Source of the DNA: Dermabacter sp. p3-SID358
Lineage (GTDB): Bacteria; Actinomycetota; Actinomycetes; Actinomycetales; Dermabacteraceae
Direction: 5' to 3'
Length of the DNA: 64,000 bases
Assembly (NCBI RefSeq): GCF_025147465.1
Contig: NZ_JALXOZ010000005.1
Coordinates: 57,473-121,472 of the forward strand
Every line of letters starts with the position of its first letter. The first letter of the stretch is position 1. Positions 1 through 10,788 of the stretch are shown here, piece by piece. The position numbers were made by a program, and so were the translations under genes. The notes below the pieces were generated by a model. The model had not been told where the DNA came from. It saw only the letters and a list, made by a program, of their open reading frames with translations, and did not search any database.

Positions 1-583
1 TCCCGTAGAGCGCGAGCGCGCCGATGGGTTCGGAAAGGCCCGAAAGCGCGGTCGCGGCAATTGCTTTTGTGCGTGAGCCGGTTGCGTGGAGTATGGGTGC
101 GGCAACGGCGACGCCCTCGGGAATGTTGTGCAGCGCAATCGCGGCAGCGAGCGGGAGTGCGAATTCGACACCCTGGAGGGCGCTCGAAAACGTTGCGAAG
201 CCCTCTGGGATGTTGTGCGCGGTGAGGGCGAGGGCCGTGAAGAGACCTGTGCGCACAAGCGCGCGTGTGGAGGCGGGGTCCGACGCCTGCCCGGCTTCTC
301 GAGCTGCCTTGGCCGAGCGCTGCTCCCACACGCGCGAGCTGAAGTCGAGCACTCCGACGATCACGAGCCCCACGGCGGCATACGTGAGTGCAGGGGTCGC
401 CCCGAGTTCGTCAAAGGAGTGGGGGAGGAGCTCGAGTACGCTCACGGTGAGCATCGCGCCCGCGGCGAAGGCAAGAGCGGCGCCGAGGGCTTTCGGTTCT
501 CGGGCGCGCTCGCTCAGGGCTATGAGGGAGCCGAGAATCGTCGCGAGCCCGGCGATTGTCGTGAGGGTGAGCGCGGTCAGCAT
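1..583 (-). CDS. ZIP family metal transporter, C-terminal part cut by window edge
   Basis: Reading the minus strand from an ATG at 583 gives an open frame of 194 codons that runs off the left edge. The translation is hydrophobic and carries the two metal-binding helices typical of the ZIP family: HNIPEGFATF and, about 28 residues later, HNIPEGVAVAAPI. The N-terminus (MLTALTLTTIAGLATILGS) forms the first membrane helix. Family knowledge: ZupT-like ZIP proteins import zinc, iron or manganese across the cytoplasmic membrane. No clear ribosome binding site precedes the ATG, so the exact start is less certain than the family. The gene sits 51 bp downstream of pfkA on the same strand. Confidence 0.85.
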   Translation of the reverse strand, partial: MLTALTLTTIAGLATILGSLIALSERAREPKALGAALAFAAGAMLTVSVLELLPHSFDELGATPALTYAAVGLVIVGVLDFSSRVWEQRSAKAAREAGQASDPASTRALVRTGLFTALALTAHNIPEGFATFSSALQGVEFALPLAAAIALHNIPEGVAVAAPILHATGSRTKAIAATALSGLSEPIGALALYG

Positions 584-634
584 ATTGAGAAAAATTATCA
601 AAAAGCTAACCGTGGGTGCAAGCTCCCGGTGTGT

Positions 635-1669
635 CTAGCCGAAGAGGACGCGCACCTCGTCCCAGCGAGACTTCGGCACGCGCTTGACCGAATCGATCGC
701 TTCGGTAAGGGGCTCATTGACAATGTCCGTCCCTCGAAGCGACACCATGCGGCCGAAGCCCCCTTCATGGACGAGATCGATCGCTGCCATACCGAAACGG
801 GTGGCCAGAACGCGGTCGTACGCGTTGGGCTCGCCACCGCGCTGGATATGCCCGAGCACGGTTGCGCGGGTTTCGATTCCCGTGGCCTCTTCGATGTATG
901 GAGCGAGACGCTGCGCAACACCGCCGAGGATTGGTCGCCCGAATTCATCCATTTCGTAGTCCATGAAGTCCGCTGGTGCATCTTTCGGGACATAGCCCTC
1001 GGCGACCACGACGAGAGGGGAGCGGCGCTTGGAGCGTGCGGCACGCTGCGCGACGTACTCGCAGATTTCCTCGATCGAGAGGGGGAATTCGGGAATGCAA
1101 ATGACGTGTGCGCCCGCGGCCATACCCGAGTGGAGCGCGATCCAGCCGACGCTGCGGCCCATCACCTCGGCGACCATGCAGCGGTGGTGGCTGTTGCCCG
1201 TCATGCGCAATCGGTCGAGGTTTTCCGTCGCGATGTCGACCGCGGTGTTGAACCCGAAGGTGTAGTCGGTCGCATCAAGATCGTTGTCGACCGTCTTTGG
1301 AACGCCCACAACGGGGATCCCGGCTTCGGCGAGACGATTGGCGGTGTAAAGCGTGCCGTCGCCTCCGATGGCAATGAGGGCATCGACCTCGTGGTCCTCG
1401 AGGACTTTCCGCACGCCGTCCGCACCGCCGCCGTCCTCGTGGAACGGATTGACGCGCGAAGTGCCGAGGATCGTGCCGCCCTGGCGACCAATGCCTCGCA
1501 CGAGTCGGCGGGGGATGGGAATGAACTCGTCGTCGCGCACGCCCTTCCAACCGTCGAGATACCCCACGAACTCATCCTCGTAGATCGAGTCCCCCTTGAG
1601 CACGGCTCCGCGGATCACCGCGTTGAGCCCTGGGCAGTCGCCGCCAGAAGTCAGAATGCCGACCTTCAT
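635..1669 (-). CDS. pfkA: ATP-dependent 6-phosphofructokinase
   Basis: The 344-residue product phosphorylates fructose 6-phosphate to fructose 1,6-bisphosphate in glycolysis. The N-terminal MKVGILTSGGDCPGLNAVIRG is the nucleotide-binding start of the PFK-A fold. GGDGT at residues 102-106 has Gly where pyrophosphate-dependent enzymes have Asp, which argues for ATP as donor. PKTVDND at 124-130 carries the catalytic Asp; the Lys there places it in the actinobacterial group III branch. Length fits the family. The ATG is preceded by a purine-rich GAAAGAGAG. A weak -10 (TAGGAT) lies upstream. pgi, another glycolytic gene, is close by but separated by a divergent gene. Confidence 0.95.
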   Translation of the reverse strand: MKVGILTSGGDCPGLNAVIRGAVLKGDSIYEDEFVGYLDGWKGVRDDEFIPIPRRLVRGIGRQGGTILGTSRVNPFHEDGGGADGVRKVLEDHEVDALIAIGGDGTLYTANRLAEAGIPVVGVPKTVDNDLDATDYTFGFNTAVDIATENLDRLRMTGNSHHRCMVAEVMGRSVGWIALHSGMAAGAHVICIPEFPLSIEEICEYVAQRAARSKRRSPLVVVAEGYVPKDAPADFMDYEMDEFGRPILGGVAQRLAPYIEEATGIETRATVLGHIQRGGEPNAYDRVLATRFGMAAIDLVHEGGFGRMVSLRGTDIVNEPLTEAIDSVKRVPKSRWDEVRVLFG

Positions 1670-1782
1670 GTCACTCTCTTTCGGTTGTGCCTTTCGCCAC
1701 GTCCATCCTAATTAATGTGGCACGGGACCCTAGGACGAGACCACGAGGTGAAATGCGCCCCTATGACGCGTCTCGGTGGTAA

Positions 1783-2619
<837 letters not shown>

Positions 2620-2633
2620 GTAGTTTTCGGACG

Positions 2634-2670
2634 CAAAAATGGGGCTCCGCTTCGGCGGGGCCCCATTTTT
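2634..2670. terminator. Bidirectional intrinsic terminator between butA and pgi
   Basis: AAAAATGGGGC, a short loop around TTCG, and GCCCCATTTTT form a GC-rich stem flanked by A and T runs, so it can end transcription from both converging genes. It lies 14 bp after the butA stop and 13 bp from the pgi stop. Confidence 0.85.
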
Positions 2671-2683
2671 ATATGAGAAGGGT

Positions 2684-4375
2684 TCAGGCACGGTGGGCGC
2701 GGTAGTACTCGATGAGCTGGCGCGTCGAGGCATCCTGCTCGGCGAGAACCGCTTCGTCGCCAGCGACGGCGTTCGTGAGCTGCTTCGCGAGCTGCTTGCC
2801 GAGTTCGACGCCCCACTGGTCGAAGCTGTTAATGCCCCACACGGCACCCTGCACAAACGTGATGTGCTCGTAGAGGGCGATCAGCTGGCCCAGAACGCTC
2901 GGAGTGAGCGCGCTCGCCATGATCGAGGTGGTCGGACGGTCACCCGCGAAAACGCGTGCCGGCACGAGAGATCCCCTCGTTCCCTCCGCTTCGACTTCTT
3001 CGGCGGTCTTGCCGAAGGCGAGCGCCTTCGTTTGGGCGAAGAAGTTCGCGAGGAAAAGCTCGTGGACATCGGTCTCGCCGTCCTTGAGCGCGTAGGTCGG
3101 GTTCGCGAACGCGATGAAATCCGCAGGGATGAGGCGCGTGCCCTGGTGGATGAGCTGATAAAAAGCATGCTGGCCGTTGGTTCCCGGCTCGCCCCAGAAG
3201 ATCTCGCCGGTCTCGACGGTCACGGGGGAACCGTCGTAGCGCACGGCTTTGCCGTTGGACTCCATCGTGAGTTGCTGGAGGTAGGCGGGGAAACGGTGGA
3301 GGAACTGGCTGTAGGGGAGAACAGCGTGGGTTTCGGCGCCGAGGAAGTTGACGTTCCAGATGTTGAGCAGGCCCATGAGGAGCGGCACGTTCTGCTCGGG
3401 AGCAGCCGTGCGGAAGTGCTCATCCATCGCGTGGAAGCCGCCGAGGAACTCCTCGAAAGCCTCGGGGCCGAACACGACCGCGAGAATGGTCCCGATTGCC
3501 GAATCAACCGAGTAGCGGCCGCCGACCCAGTTCCAGAAGCCAAAGGCGTTTGCCGGGTCGATGCCGAACTCCTCGACCTTGTCGAGCGCGGTAGAGACGG
3601 CAACGAAGTGCTTCGCAACGGCCTCGGCATCGCTCGATTCGGCGACGCCGGCAGCGTGAAGGCCCTCGAGCAGCCACGCGCGCACGAGCTTCGCGTTCGT
3701 GATGGTTTCGAGAGTGGTGAAGGTCTTGGACGCGACGATCACGAGGGTCGTTTCGGGATCGAGATCGCGGGTCGTCTCGCCCACATCGGTCGGGTCGATA
3801 TTCGAAATGAAGCGTGCCTCGATACCAGCGTCGGCGAGCGGGCGCAGTGCCTCGTACACCATGACCGGGCCCAGATCGGAGCCGCCGATACCAACGTTGA
3901 CGACGGTTTCGATCTTCTTGCCCGTGACGCCGGTCCACTCGCCGCTGCGCACCTTGTTCGCGAAGGCGTAGATGCGATCGAGGACCTCGCGGACGTCGCC
4001 GTCAACATTTTGGCCGTCAACCTCGAGCGCGGGTGTGGCACCCTTCGGCCTGCGCAGGGCCGTGTGCAAAACCGCGCGGTCCTCGGTCGTGTTGATGTGC
4101 TCGCCCGCGAACATCGCGTCGCGGCGCTCGGTTACGCCTGTTTCTTTGGCGAGATCGAGAAGAAGTCCGACGGTGTCTTCGGATACGAGGTTCTTGGAAA
4201 GATCGACGAAGAGGTCCGCCGCCTCAAAACTCAGGTTCTTCGCGCGATCGGGGTTTTCCTCGAACGTCTCGCGCAGGCCCTTACCGAGCATGCCGTCATG
4301 TTCTTCGAGGCGCTGCCAGGCCTCAGTGGTCGTGGGATCAACGGGGGCAGGTGCAGGGTTGGTATTTTCGCTCAT
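2684..4375 (-). CDS. pgi: Glucose-6-phosphate isomerase
   Basis: The 563-residue enzyme interconverts glucose 6-phosphate and fructose 6-phosphate in the cytoplasm. [16 protein letters not shown] and [13 protein letters not shown] are the phosphate-binding signatures, [11 protein letters not shown] is the second family signature, and the C-terminal half holds the active-site segment [10 protein letters not shown]. The ORF could extend to 4423, but MSENTNPAP starting at 4375 aligns with the usual start of bacterial Pgi, so I chose that. The intergenic region to the divergent typA is 177 bp and contains an inverted repeat. Confidence 0.95.
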   Translation of the reverse strand: MSENTNPAPAPVDPTTTEAWQRLEEHDGMLGKGLRETFEENPDRAKNLSFEAADLFVDLSKNLVSEDTVGLLLDLAKETGVTERRDAMFAGEHINTTEDRAVLHTALRRPKGATPALEVDGQNVDGDVREVLDRIYAFANKVRSGEWTGVTGKKIETVVNVGIGGSDLGPVMVYEALRPLADAGIEARFISNIDPTDVGETTRDLDPETTLVIVASKTFTTLETITNAKLVRAWLLEGLHAAGVAESSDAEAVAKHFVAVSTALDKVEEFGIDPANAFGFWNWVGGRYSVDSAIGTILAVVFGPEAFEEFLGGFHAMDEHFRTAAPEQNVPLLMGLLNIWNVNFLGAETHAVLPYSQFLHRFPAYLQQLTMESNGKAVRYDGSPVTVETGEIFWGEPGTNGQHAFYQLIHQGTRLIPADFIAFANPTYALKDGETDVHELFLANFFAQTKALAFGKTAEEVEAEGTRGSLVPARVFAGDRPTTSIMASALTPSVLGQLIALYEHITFVQGAVWGINSFDQWGVELGKQLAKQLTNAVAGDEAVLAEQDASTRQLIEYYRAHRA

Positions 4376-4439
4376 GATTCCATTGTGATCCTTCAGTCTG
4401 TGAGGCAGATTTCTATTCGTCACGTGAGAGCCCGCACGC

Positions 4440-4469
4440 GGTAGCTCATAGGCGAGGACGCGCTACCAT
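4440..4469. promoter_or_regulatory. Inverted repeat overlapping the putative typA -10 box
   Basis: GGTAGC (4440-4445) and GCTACC (4462-4467) form a perfect 6-bp inverted repeat with a 16-nt spacer in the pgi/typA divergent region. The right arm overlaps a -10-like TACCAT (4464-4469) reading toward typA. It may be a repressor site; no factor can be named. Confidence 0.3.
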
Positions 4470-4552
4470 GAATCGGGCGCGCGTGGGCCAGGCAAGCGTC
4501 GGACCCCCACACCTCACGAGACTTCCGCCGATCCCGAACAGATAAGGCTCCC

Positions 4553-6469
4553 ATGACCATTCAGTACCGCTCCGACCTTCGAAACGTCGCGATTGTTGCG
4601 CACGTTGATCACGGCAAAACGACCCTCGTGGATGCCATGCTCCGCCAGGGCGGCGCGTTCGGTGAACGCGACAAGGTAGACGAGCGTGCGATGGACTCCG
4701 GCGATCTCGAGCGCGAAAAGGGCATTACGATCCTCGCGAAGAACACCGCGATCCACTATTCGGGCCCCACGGCCGCGGAAATCGGGCACCCCGAAGGCAT
4801 CACGATTAACGTGATCGATACCCCGGGCCACGCCGACTTCGGCGGCGAAGTGGAGCGCGGCCTTTCTATGGTCGATGGGGTCGTGCTCCTCGTAGACGCC
4901 TCGGAAGGGCCGCTCCCGCAGACCCGCTTCGTGCTGCGCAAGGCGCTCGCCGCGAACCTTCCCGTCATTATCGTCGTCAACAAGGTTGATCGCCCCGACG
5001 CCCGCATCGACGCGGTCGTTAATGAGACGACCGACCTCCTCCTCGGCCTTGCGGAAGACCTCTCCCAGGACAACGCTGACATCGATTTCGATGCGCTTCT
5101 TGACGTTCCCGTCATCTACGCCTCGGGTAAAGCCGGGCGCGCGAGCGTGAACAAGCCCGCCGATGGTGAGCTTCCCGACTCCGAAACCGTCGAGCCCCTC
5201 TTCAAGACGATCCTCGAGTCGATCCCCGCGCCCGAATACGACGACGAGATGCCTCTCCAGGCGCACGTCACGAACCTTGACGCCTCGCCCTTCCTCGGGC
5301 GCCTCGCGCTTTTGCGCATTGAAAATGGTGAGCTCAAGAAGGGGCAGCAAGTTGCGTGGGCAACCCGCCACGGCGATATTAAGAGCGTCAAGGTCACCGA
5401 ACTCCTTGAGACCAAGGGCCTCTCGCGCGAGCCGATGACCCGTACTGCGCGCCCGGGCGACATCGTCGCCGTTGCGGGCATCCCCGAGATCATGATCGGC
5501 GAGACCCTCACCGACCTCGAAGATCCGCGCCCGCTCCCACTCATCACCGTGGATGATCCGGCGATCTCGATGACGATTGGCATTAACACCTCGCCGATCG
5601 CCGGCAAGGTCAAGGGGCACAAACTCACCGCCCGCCAGGTCAAGGATCGACTCGACGCCGAGCTCGTGGGCAACGTGTCCCTCAAAGTTCTGCCCACCGA
5701 TCGCCCCGATGCGTGGGAGGTTCAGGGTCGAGGCGAGCTTGCGCTCGCAATCCTCGTCGAGCAAATGCGCCGCGAGGGCTTCGAGCTGACCGTCGGCAAA
5801 CCCCAAGTGCTCACGCGCGAGATCGACGGCGTGAAGTGCGAGCCCATCGAACGCATGACAATCGACGTTCCCGAAGAGTACCTCGGCACCGTCACGCAGC
5901 TCATGGCGTCGCGAAAGGGCCGCATGGAAACGATGAACAACCACGGCTCCGGCTGGGTGCGCATGGAGTTCCTCGTGCCCGCACGCGGCCTCATCGGGTT
6001 CCGCTCGCGCTTCATGACCGAAACGCGCGGAACGGGCATCGCTTCGTCGATCGCCGACGGCTTCGAACCGTGGGTAGGCCCGATCGAGTTCCGCAACACC
6101 GGCTCGCTCGTTGCTGACCGCGCGGGTGCCGTGACCCCCTACGCGATGATCAACCTCCAAGAGCGCGGCTCCTTCTTCGTCGAGCCGACCTCCGAGGTGT
6201 ACCAGGGCCAGGTCGTTGGCGAAAACTCCCGTAACGAGGAGATGGACGTCAACATCACGAAGGAAAAGAAGCTCACGAACATGCGCTCCGCGACCGCGGA
6301 CGCGTTCGAGAACCTCATCCCGCCGCGCAAGCTCACCCTCGAAGAGTCGCTCGAGTTCGCCGCTGAGGACGAGTGCGTCGAGGTCACGCCCGAGATCGTG
6401 CGCATCCGCAAGGTTGTCCTCGATCCCACCGAGCGTGCCCGTGCGCGCGCACGCGCCCGCAACTCCTGA
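4553..6469 (+). CDS. typA: Ribosome-associated translational GTPase TypA/BipA
   Basis: A 638-residue translation-factor-type GTPase. G1 [10 protein letters not shown] begins at about residue 16, G3 is DTPGHADF, G4 is NKVD, and the EF-G-like C-terminal domains follow ([27 protein letters not shown] and the GSLVADRAG segment). Known role: TypA binds 70S ribosomes and supports 50S assembly and stress or cold growth. The C-terminus ends in a basic run of Arg-Ala repeats ([11 protein letters not shown]), an extension that probably contacts RNA. AAGG lies 7 nt before the ATG. In M. tuberculosis typA lies in the same wider region as fdxA and dapC. Confidence 0.95.
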   Translation: MTIQYRSDLRNVAIVAHVDHGKTTLVDAMLRQGGAFGERDKVDERAMDSGDLEREKGITILAKNTAIHYSGPTAAEIGHPEGITINVIDTPGHADFGGEVERGLSMVDGVVLLVDASEGPLPQTRFVLRKALAANLPVIIVVNKVDRPDARIDAVVNETTDLLLGLAEDLSQDNADIDFDALLDVPVIYASGKAGRASVNKPADGELPDSETVEPLFKTILESIPAPEYDDEMPLQAHVTNLDASPFLGRLALLRIENGELKKGQQVAWATRHGDIKSVKVTELLETKGLSREPMTRTARPGDIVAVAGIPEIMIGETLTDLEDPRPLPLITVDDPAISMTIGINTSPIAGKVKGHKLTARQVKDRLDAELVGNVSLKVLPTDRPDAWEVQGRGELALAILVEQMRREGFELTVGKPQVLTREIDGVKCEPIERMTIDVPEEYLGTVTQLMASRKGRMETMNNHGSGWVRMEFLVPARGLIGFRSRFMTETRGTGIASSIADGFEPWVGPIEFRNTGSLVADRAGAVTPYAMINLQERGSFFVEPTSEVYQGQVVGENSRNEEMDVNITKEKKLTNMRSATADAFENLIPPRKLTLEESLEFAAEDECVEVTPEIVRIRKVVLDPTERARARARARNS

Positions 6470-6484
6470 GCTGGGGACTAATCC

Positions 6485-6961
6485 ATGAACTCGAAGGACC
6501 CGAACGGTGGTGGCATCTTTGTCGATGGCACCAAGCCGGCTTCGCGCACGACGGAAATTGTCGTCGGAGCGATCGCGGGGGTGCTCGGCGGCCTCGTGGT
6601 GATTGGGACGCACCGTATGCGCTCGACCGTCGGCGGCGTGCAGATTCCCTGGGGTCTTATTTTCGGTCTCGCCTTCCAGGCGATCGCGACCGGCGGGTTG
6701 ATAGCTCTCAGCGGGCGCAAGCTCGCACTGTTCATCGATGCCCTCGCGTTTACCATTGTCGCCATGTACTTTTCGGGCACGTCACTCGGGGGCGGCCTCC
6801 TCGTTCCCGCGCAGATCGCCGGCGAAGCACAGTGGCAGGGCTGGGTAGCGCAGTTCCTCGGCGTGATCGTGCCCCTCGTGGGCGCCGCGCTCGTGTGGAT
6901 CATTCAAATCAGAAACATCGCGCGCGCGACCAAGCGCGAAGAAAGGACAGTGAAGCCATGA
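6485..6961 (+). CDS. Four-helix integral membrane protein of unknown function
   Basis: A 158-residue protein between typA and fdxA. Four hydrophobic segments are visible, at about residues 22-42, 56-78, 81-108 and 121-145. The N-terminus is short and polar and the last ten residues are basic (ARATKREERTVKP), consistent with both ends in the cytoplasm. I recognise no catalytic motif. The stop overlaps the fdxA start (ATGA at 6958-6961), so it is almost certainly cotranscribed and translationally coupled with fdxA. Conserved position next to a ferredoxin might hint at a membrane role, but that is only inference. Confidence 0.7.
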   Translation: MNSKDPNGGGIFVDGTKPASRTTEIVVGAIAGVLGGLVVIGTHRMRSTVGGVQIPWGLIFGLAFQAIATGGLIALSGRKLALFIDALAFTIVAMYFSGTSLGGGLLVPAQIAGEAQWQGWVAQFLGVIVPLVGAALVWIIQIRNIARATKREERTVKP

Positions 6962-7290
6962 CCTACGTCATCGCCCTCCCGTGCGTGGATGTCAAAGACC
7001 GCGCATGCGTCGACGAATGCCCCGTGGACTGCATCTACGAAGGCGAGCGCTCGCTCTACATCCAACCCGACGAATGCGTCGATTGCGGCGCGTGCGAGCC
7101 CGTGTGCCCCGTCGAAGCGATCTACTACGAAGACGACCTCCCCGATCAGTGGAGCGAGTACTACCGCGCGAACGTCGAGTTCTTCGACGAGCTCGGAAGC
7201 CCGGGCGGTGCCGCGAAGCTCGGCCCGCAGCCGTTCGATCACGAGGTCATTGCGAAGCTTCCGCCGCAGGAGAATCCGCTCGAGGGCTGA
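6958..7290 (+). CDS. fdxA: 7Fe ferredoxin (one 3Fe-4S and one 4Fe-4S cluster)
   Basis: A 110-residue low-potential electron carrier. Cluster ligands sit in the N-terminal half: PCVDVKDRACVDECPVDCIYEG and DECVDCGACEPVCPVEAIYYE, the arrangement of the actinobacterial 7Fe FdxA. The C-terminal half is acidic, as in the family. It overlaps the upstream membrane protein by 4 bp. Downstream, dapC follows after 19 bp, the same fdxA-dapC neighbourhood as Rv1177-Rv1178 in M. tuberculosis. The electron partner is not evident here. Confidence 0.95.
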   Translation: MTYVIALPCVDVKDRACVDECPVDCIYEGERSLYIQPDECVDCGACEPVCPVEAIYYEDDLPDQWSEYYRANVEFFDELGSPGGAAKLGPQPFDHEVIAKLPPQENPLEG

Positions 7291-7297
7291 GGCACCG

Positions 7298-7303
7298 TAA
7301 GAT
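7298..7303 (+). promoter_or_regulatory. -10 element for a leaderless dapC transcript
   Basis: TAAGAT lies exactly 6 nt before the GTG start of dapC at 7310. This is the spacing expected when transcription begins at the start codon. Confidence 0.45.
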
Positions 7304-7309
7304 GAGGGA

Positions 7310-8455
7310 GTGAATACGCGCACTTCCCTCGTTTCGTCCCTGCCCGCCTTCCCCTGGGATTCGCTTGCCTCGGCGCGTGCGAAGGCCGAGAGCCACCCTG
7401 GTGGGATCGTCGATCTCTCCGTTGGCACTCCCGTCGATGAAACTCCGGTCGTCGCGCGAGAAGCGCTGGGCGCGGCTTCCGATGCCCACGGATATCCGAC
7501 GGTTGCCGGCACGTGCGAGCTGCGCGAAGCGATCGCCGAGTTTTGCCGCACGCACCGCGGTGCTCCTTCCACCTTTGACGTGAGCGGCGTGCTTCCGACC
7601 ATCGGCTCGAAGGAACTCGTCGCGCACCTCCCGTTCCAGCTCGGCATCGGTGCGGGCGACGCGGTCGCGTTCCCGCACATCGCCTACCCGACCTACGATC
7701 TTGGCGCGCGACTCGCGGGGGCTACCCCCGTGCCGCTCGACGTGCGTGCGCTCGCGGGCGAAGGCGAGGGAGTTTCCGACGCTAGCCTCGCGAACGTGCG
7801 GCTCCTGTGGCTCAATTCGCCTTCGAACCCCACCGGGGCCGTTCTTCGCGTCTCGGAGATGCGTGCGCTCGTGTCGTGGGCGCGCGAGCGCGACATCATC
7901 GTCGCCTCCGACGAGTGCTATGCGCCGCTCACGTGGGAGGTCGACGAGTCCCCCTCGATCCTCGACCCCCGCGTCAACGACGGCGATCTCACCGGGCTCC
8001 TGTGCGCGTACTCGCTCTCGAAACAGTCGAACCTCGCGGGCTACCGCGCGGCCTTCGTCGCGGGCGATCCGGCCCTCGTGGGGGAGCTCCTTCAGGTTCG
8101 CAAGCACGCCGGACTCATGATGCCCGGTCCCATCCAAAACGCTATGGTGGCGGCGCTCGGCGAGGAGGCGTCGGCCTCCCACCAGCGCGAAATCTACCGC
8201 GCTCGCCGTGAAACCCTCGCCCCTGCTCTCGAGGCGTTCGGAGGGAAGATCGAACACTCCGAGGCAGGCCTTTACCTGTGGACGACGTTCGGTGAGGCGA
8301 GCGAAGAGAGCATTGCGCGCCTCGCAGAATTGGGAATCCTCGCCGCCCCCGGTAGCTTTTACGGCGAGGCGGGCGCGCGCCACGTGCGCGTGTCCCTCAC
8401 CGCGACCGACGAACGTATCGCTAGTGCCGCCGCGAGGCTGCGCGAGGCACGCTAG
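7310..8455 (+). CDS. dapC: Succinyldiaminopimelate aminotransferase
   Basis: A 381-residue fold-type I PLP aminotransferase that forms N-succinyl-LL-diaminopimelate from N-succinyl-2-amino-6-ketopimelate. Visible motifs: LNSPSNPTGAV (substrate/cofactor binding), ASDECYAPL, and SLSKQSNLAGYRAAF with the PLP Lys in SLSKQSN, the DapC pattern in actinobacteria. A C-terminal GSFYGEAGARHVRVSLT carries the conserved carboxylate-binding Arg. Start is a GTG at 7310. The window also contains dapD and dapE, so three successive enzymes of the succinylase branch lie within 6 kb. Confidence 0.9.
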   Translation: MNTRTSLVSSLPAFPWDSLASARAKAESHPGGIVDLSVGTPVDETPVVAREALGAASDAHGYPTVAGTCELREAIAEFCRTHRGAPSTFDVSGVLPTIGSKELVAHLPFQLGIGAGDAVAFPHIAYPTYDLGARLAGATPVPLDVRALAGEGEGVSDASLANVRLLWLNSPSNPTGAVLRVSEMRALVSWARERDIIVASDECYAPLTWEVDESPSILDPRVNDGDLTGLLCAYSLSKQSNLAGYRAAFVAGDPALVGELLQVRKHAGLMMPGPIQNAMVAALGEEASASHQREIYRARRETLAPALEAFGGKIEHSEAGLYLWTTFGEASEESIARLAELGILAAPGSFYGEAGARHVRVSLTATDERIASAAARLREAR

Positions 8456-8485
8456 AAGCGCCGCGAGAGACACGAAAGGATCACG

Positions 8486-9832
8486 ATGACCGCACACTTC
8501 AGCGTCAATGACCGGAACCTTGACCTGCCGATCGTCGAACCGACCGAGGGGAACGTCGGCGTGTCAATTGCGGGCCTTCGCGAGGAAACGGGCGCGGTCA
8601 CGTTCGACCCGGGGTTCATGAACACGGCGCCCACGGCCTCGGCGATTACGCTCATCGACGGCGAAGCGGGGATTCTCCGCCACCGCGGCTACCCGATCGA
8701 ACAGCTCGCTGAGCACTCGAGCTACCTCGAGGTCGCGTTCCTCCTCATCTTCGGTGAGCTCCCCACGAAGGGGCAGCTCGATCAGTTTGTGCACTCGATC
8801 GAGCAACGCACCCTGCTTGATGAGAACCTCAAGCGCGTGTTCATCGCGCTCCCGCGTGACGCCGCGCCCATGGCGGTGCTGCAGGCGGGCGTGAGCGCTC
8901 TGTCGACTTTCTACCAGGATTCGCTCGACCCGAATGACCCCGAGCAGGTGCGAATCTCGACCATGCGCTTGCTTGCGAAGATGCCCACGATGGCGGCCTA
9001 CGCGCACCGCGTCGCGAACGGTCAGCCGCTCATGTATCCCGATAACTCGCTGAGCCTCGTGCAGAATTTCCTGCGGCTCATGTTTGCGTTCCCCGTCGAG
9101 GATTTCGTGGCCGACCCCGTCGTGGTGCGCGCGCTCGAGCAGCTCTTCATTCTCCACGCCGACCACGAGCAGAACTGCTCGGCAACGGCAGTGCGGCTCG
9201 TGGGGTCGGCCGGTGCGGATCTGTTCTCGTCAATTTCGGCCGGGGTCGCCGCGCTTTCGGGGCCCGCGCACGGCGGCGCGAACACGCGCGTCATGCATAT
9301 GCTCGATGACCTGCGCAAAACCGGTCAGGATCCACGCGTGTTCATGGAGAAAGTCAAGAGCAAGGATGACTCGACCAGGCTCATGGGCTTCGGGCACCGC
9401 GTGTATAAAAACTATGATCCGCGCGCGAAGTTCGTGAAGGGGATCGCCGACACGGTGTTGGAACGCCTCGGCGTTCACGACGAGCGCCTCGAGCTCGCGA
9501 TGAAGCTCGAGGAAATCGCGCTTCGCGATGATTACTTCATCGAACGAAATCTCTACCCGAACATCGACTTTTACACGGGCATCATCTACAAGGCGATGGG
9601 CTTCCCCACGCACATGTTTACGGTGCTGTTCGCGATCGGCCGGCTTCCGGGTTGGATCGCCCAGTGGCGAGAAGCGATCGCGGATCCCGACACGAAGATT
9701 ATGCGCCCACGCCAGATCTACACGGGTGAGGAGCAGCGAGATTACGTGCCGCTCGAGGAGCGTACAGGGACGTCGGAACTGCTGTTGCACGACCTCCACG
9801 AGGAGCTCAAGGCGCGCGAGGAAAAGAAGTAG
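8486..9832 (+). CDS. gltA: Type II citrate synthase
   Basis: The 448-residue enzyme condenses acetyl-CoA and oxaloacetate. The catalytic regions are present: the His in LFILHADHEQNCSATAVR, the His in SGPAHGGANTRVM, and MGFGHRVYKNYDPRAKFVK followed by the catalytic Asp in NIDFYTGIIYKAMG. The N-terminal beta domain (about residues 15-45) marks the hexameric, NADH-sensitive type II group. AAAGGATCACG before the ATG is an acceptable ribosome binding site. It follows dapC by 30 bp on the same strand and may be cotranscribed. Confidence 0.95.
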   Translation: MTAHFSVNDRNLDLPIVEPTEGNVGVSIAGLREETGAVTFDPGFMNTAPTASAITLIDGEAGILRHRGYPIEQLAEHSSYLEVAFLLIFGELPTKGQLDQFVHSIEQRTLLDENLKRVFIALPRDAAPMAVLQAGVSALSTFYQDSLDPNDPEQVRISTMRLLAKMPTMAAYAHRVANGQPLMYPDNSLSLVQNFLRLMFAFPVEDFVADPVVVRALEQLFILHADHEQNCSATAVRLVGSAGADLFSSISAGVAALSGPAHGGANTRVMHMLDDLRKTGQDPRVFMEKVKSKDDSTRLMGFGHRVYKNYDPRAKFVKGIADTVLERLGVHDERLELAMKLEEIALRDDYFIERNLYPNIDFYTGIIYKAMGFPTHMFTVLFAIGRLPGWIAQWREAIADPDTKIMRPRQIYTGEEQRDYVPLEERTGTSELLLHDLHEELKAREEKK

Positions 9833-9859
9833 TCGCGCACGCGGGCGAAGCCTCGCGAA

Positions 9860-10786
9860 TCACGCACCCTTCGCGAAGTAGATCACGACTGCGTCGTTGT
9901 TGGTGCTATCGCCGCCCGTCGCATCGGAACTCCACTGCGAGGAATCTTTACTCACGTGGCGCGAACGATCCCAACGCTTTTCCCTGTAGTCGACGCCCAC
10001 GATGTTTTCGCTCGCGGCGTGAGCGACGGCCCAGTTGGCGAGCGCCCAGCCGCGCCGCTCATCGCCTGGGCGGATGACCACCGTCGTCGCCCCCGCTCCG
10101 TCCGGCGAGTCCTTCCCTGCCGAACCGAGAGAGCTCGAGACCTCGCCCGACTCGGTCAAACGCGGGAACTCGCGCGCGAGAGCCTTGCGCACGTTTTCGG
10201 GATGCGCGGGGCCTCCGGCGAGGGCGAGGTCACACTCGAGTTCGGGGCCGCTTTGGCCTGTGAGGGCCGAGGCGAAGAGGCGCCCCTCCAATTCGTGATC
10301 CCCGTAGGCGTCGGGGAAAGCCGAGCGCTGCACTTTCTGTGCCGCGACCGTGATCTCCATCTTCTCGTAGCCTTTGACCTTCGCGAGCTTCTCGTAGAAG
10401 GCCGTTGAGGCGTAGACCGGATCCATGATCTGCTCTTCGGTGCCCCACCCCTGCGAAGGGCGCTGCTGGAATAGGCCTACAGAGTCGCGGTCGCCGTAAT
10501 CGATGTTCTTGAGCTTCGACTCCTGGTAGGCCGTCGCGAGGGCGATCGACGCCGCGCGTGGAGGGAGCCTCATATCGATTGAGATCGCGGTGATCGTCGC
10601 CGCGTTGAGAGTTTGCTCGGTCGAATACGAACGCTCAGTCTCGAACCCACTTGCCGTGCATCGTCCGGTGCGCTGGCCGCCGTCAAAGAATGTGAGCGCG
10701 GCAAAACTCCCGCCCACGACCGCGAGAAAGACGGCGAGAAGCGTGAACGGGATGATCACACGGGACAGCGCCTGGCGTTTTGCCAT
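9860..10786 (-). CDS. Membrane-anchored lysozyme/transglycosylase-like protein
   Basis: A 308-residue protein with one N-terminal membrane segment (about residues 10-32) and an exported domain. The core AATITAISIDMRLPPRAAS followed by ATAYQESKLKNIDYGDRDSVGLFQQRPSQGWGT resembles lysozyme-fold domains, with Glu in YQES as likely catalytic acid and a typical GLFQ strand. Such actinobacterial proteins are often annotated as hypothetical or, misleadingly, as heavy-metal transporters. The C-terminal third is unrelated to known domains as far as I can see. It starts 2 bp after the dapD stop, so it is in one operon with dapD, a link that makes sense if it acts on peptidoglycan made from diaminopimelate. 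Confidence 0.6.
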   Translation of the reverse strand: MAKRQALSRVIIPFTLLAVFLAVVGGSFAALTFFDGGQRTGRCTASGFETERSYSTEQTLNAATITAISIDMRLPPRAASIALATAYQESKLKNIDYGDRDSVGLFQQRPSQGWGTEEQIMDPVYASTAFYEKLAKVKGYEKMEITVAAQKVQRSAFPDAYGDHELEGRLFASALTGQSGPELECDLALAGGPAHPENVRKALAREFPRLTESGEVSSSLGSAGKDSPDGAGATTVVIRPGDERRGWALANWAVAHAASENIVGVDYREKRWDRSRHVSKDSSQWSSDATGGDSTNNDAVVIYFAKGA

Positions 10787-10788
10787 CG

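Noticed and set aside
86-1711. 541-codon open frame on the plus strand over pfkA and the ZIP gene
   Set aside because: Opposite-strand shadow caused by GC-rich codon structure; translation has no family features.
2639-4444. 601-codon open frame antisense to pgi
   Set aside because: Shadow of pgi; composition is charged and repetitive with no recognisable domain.
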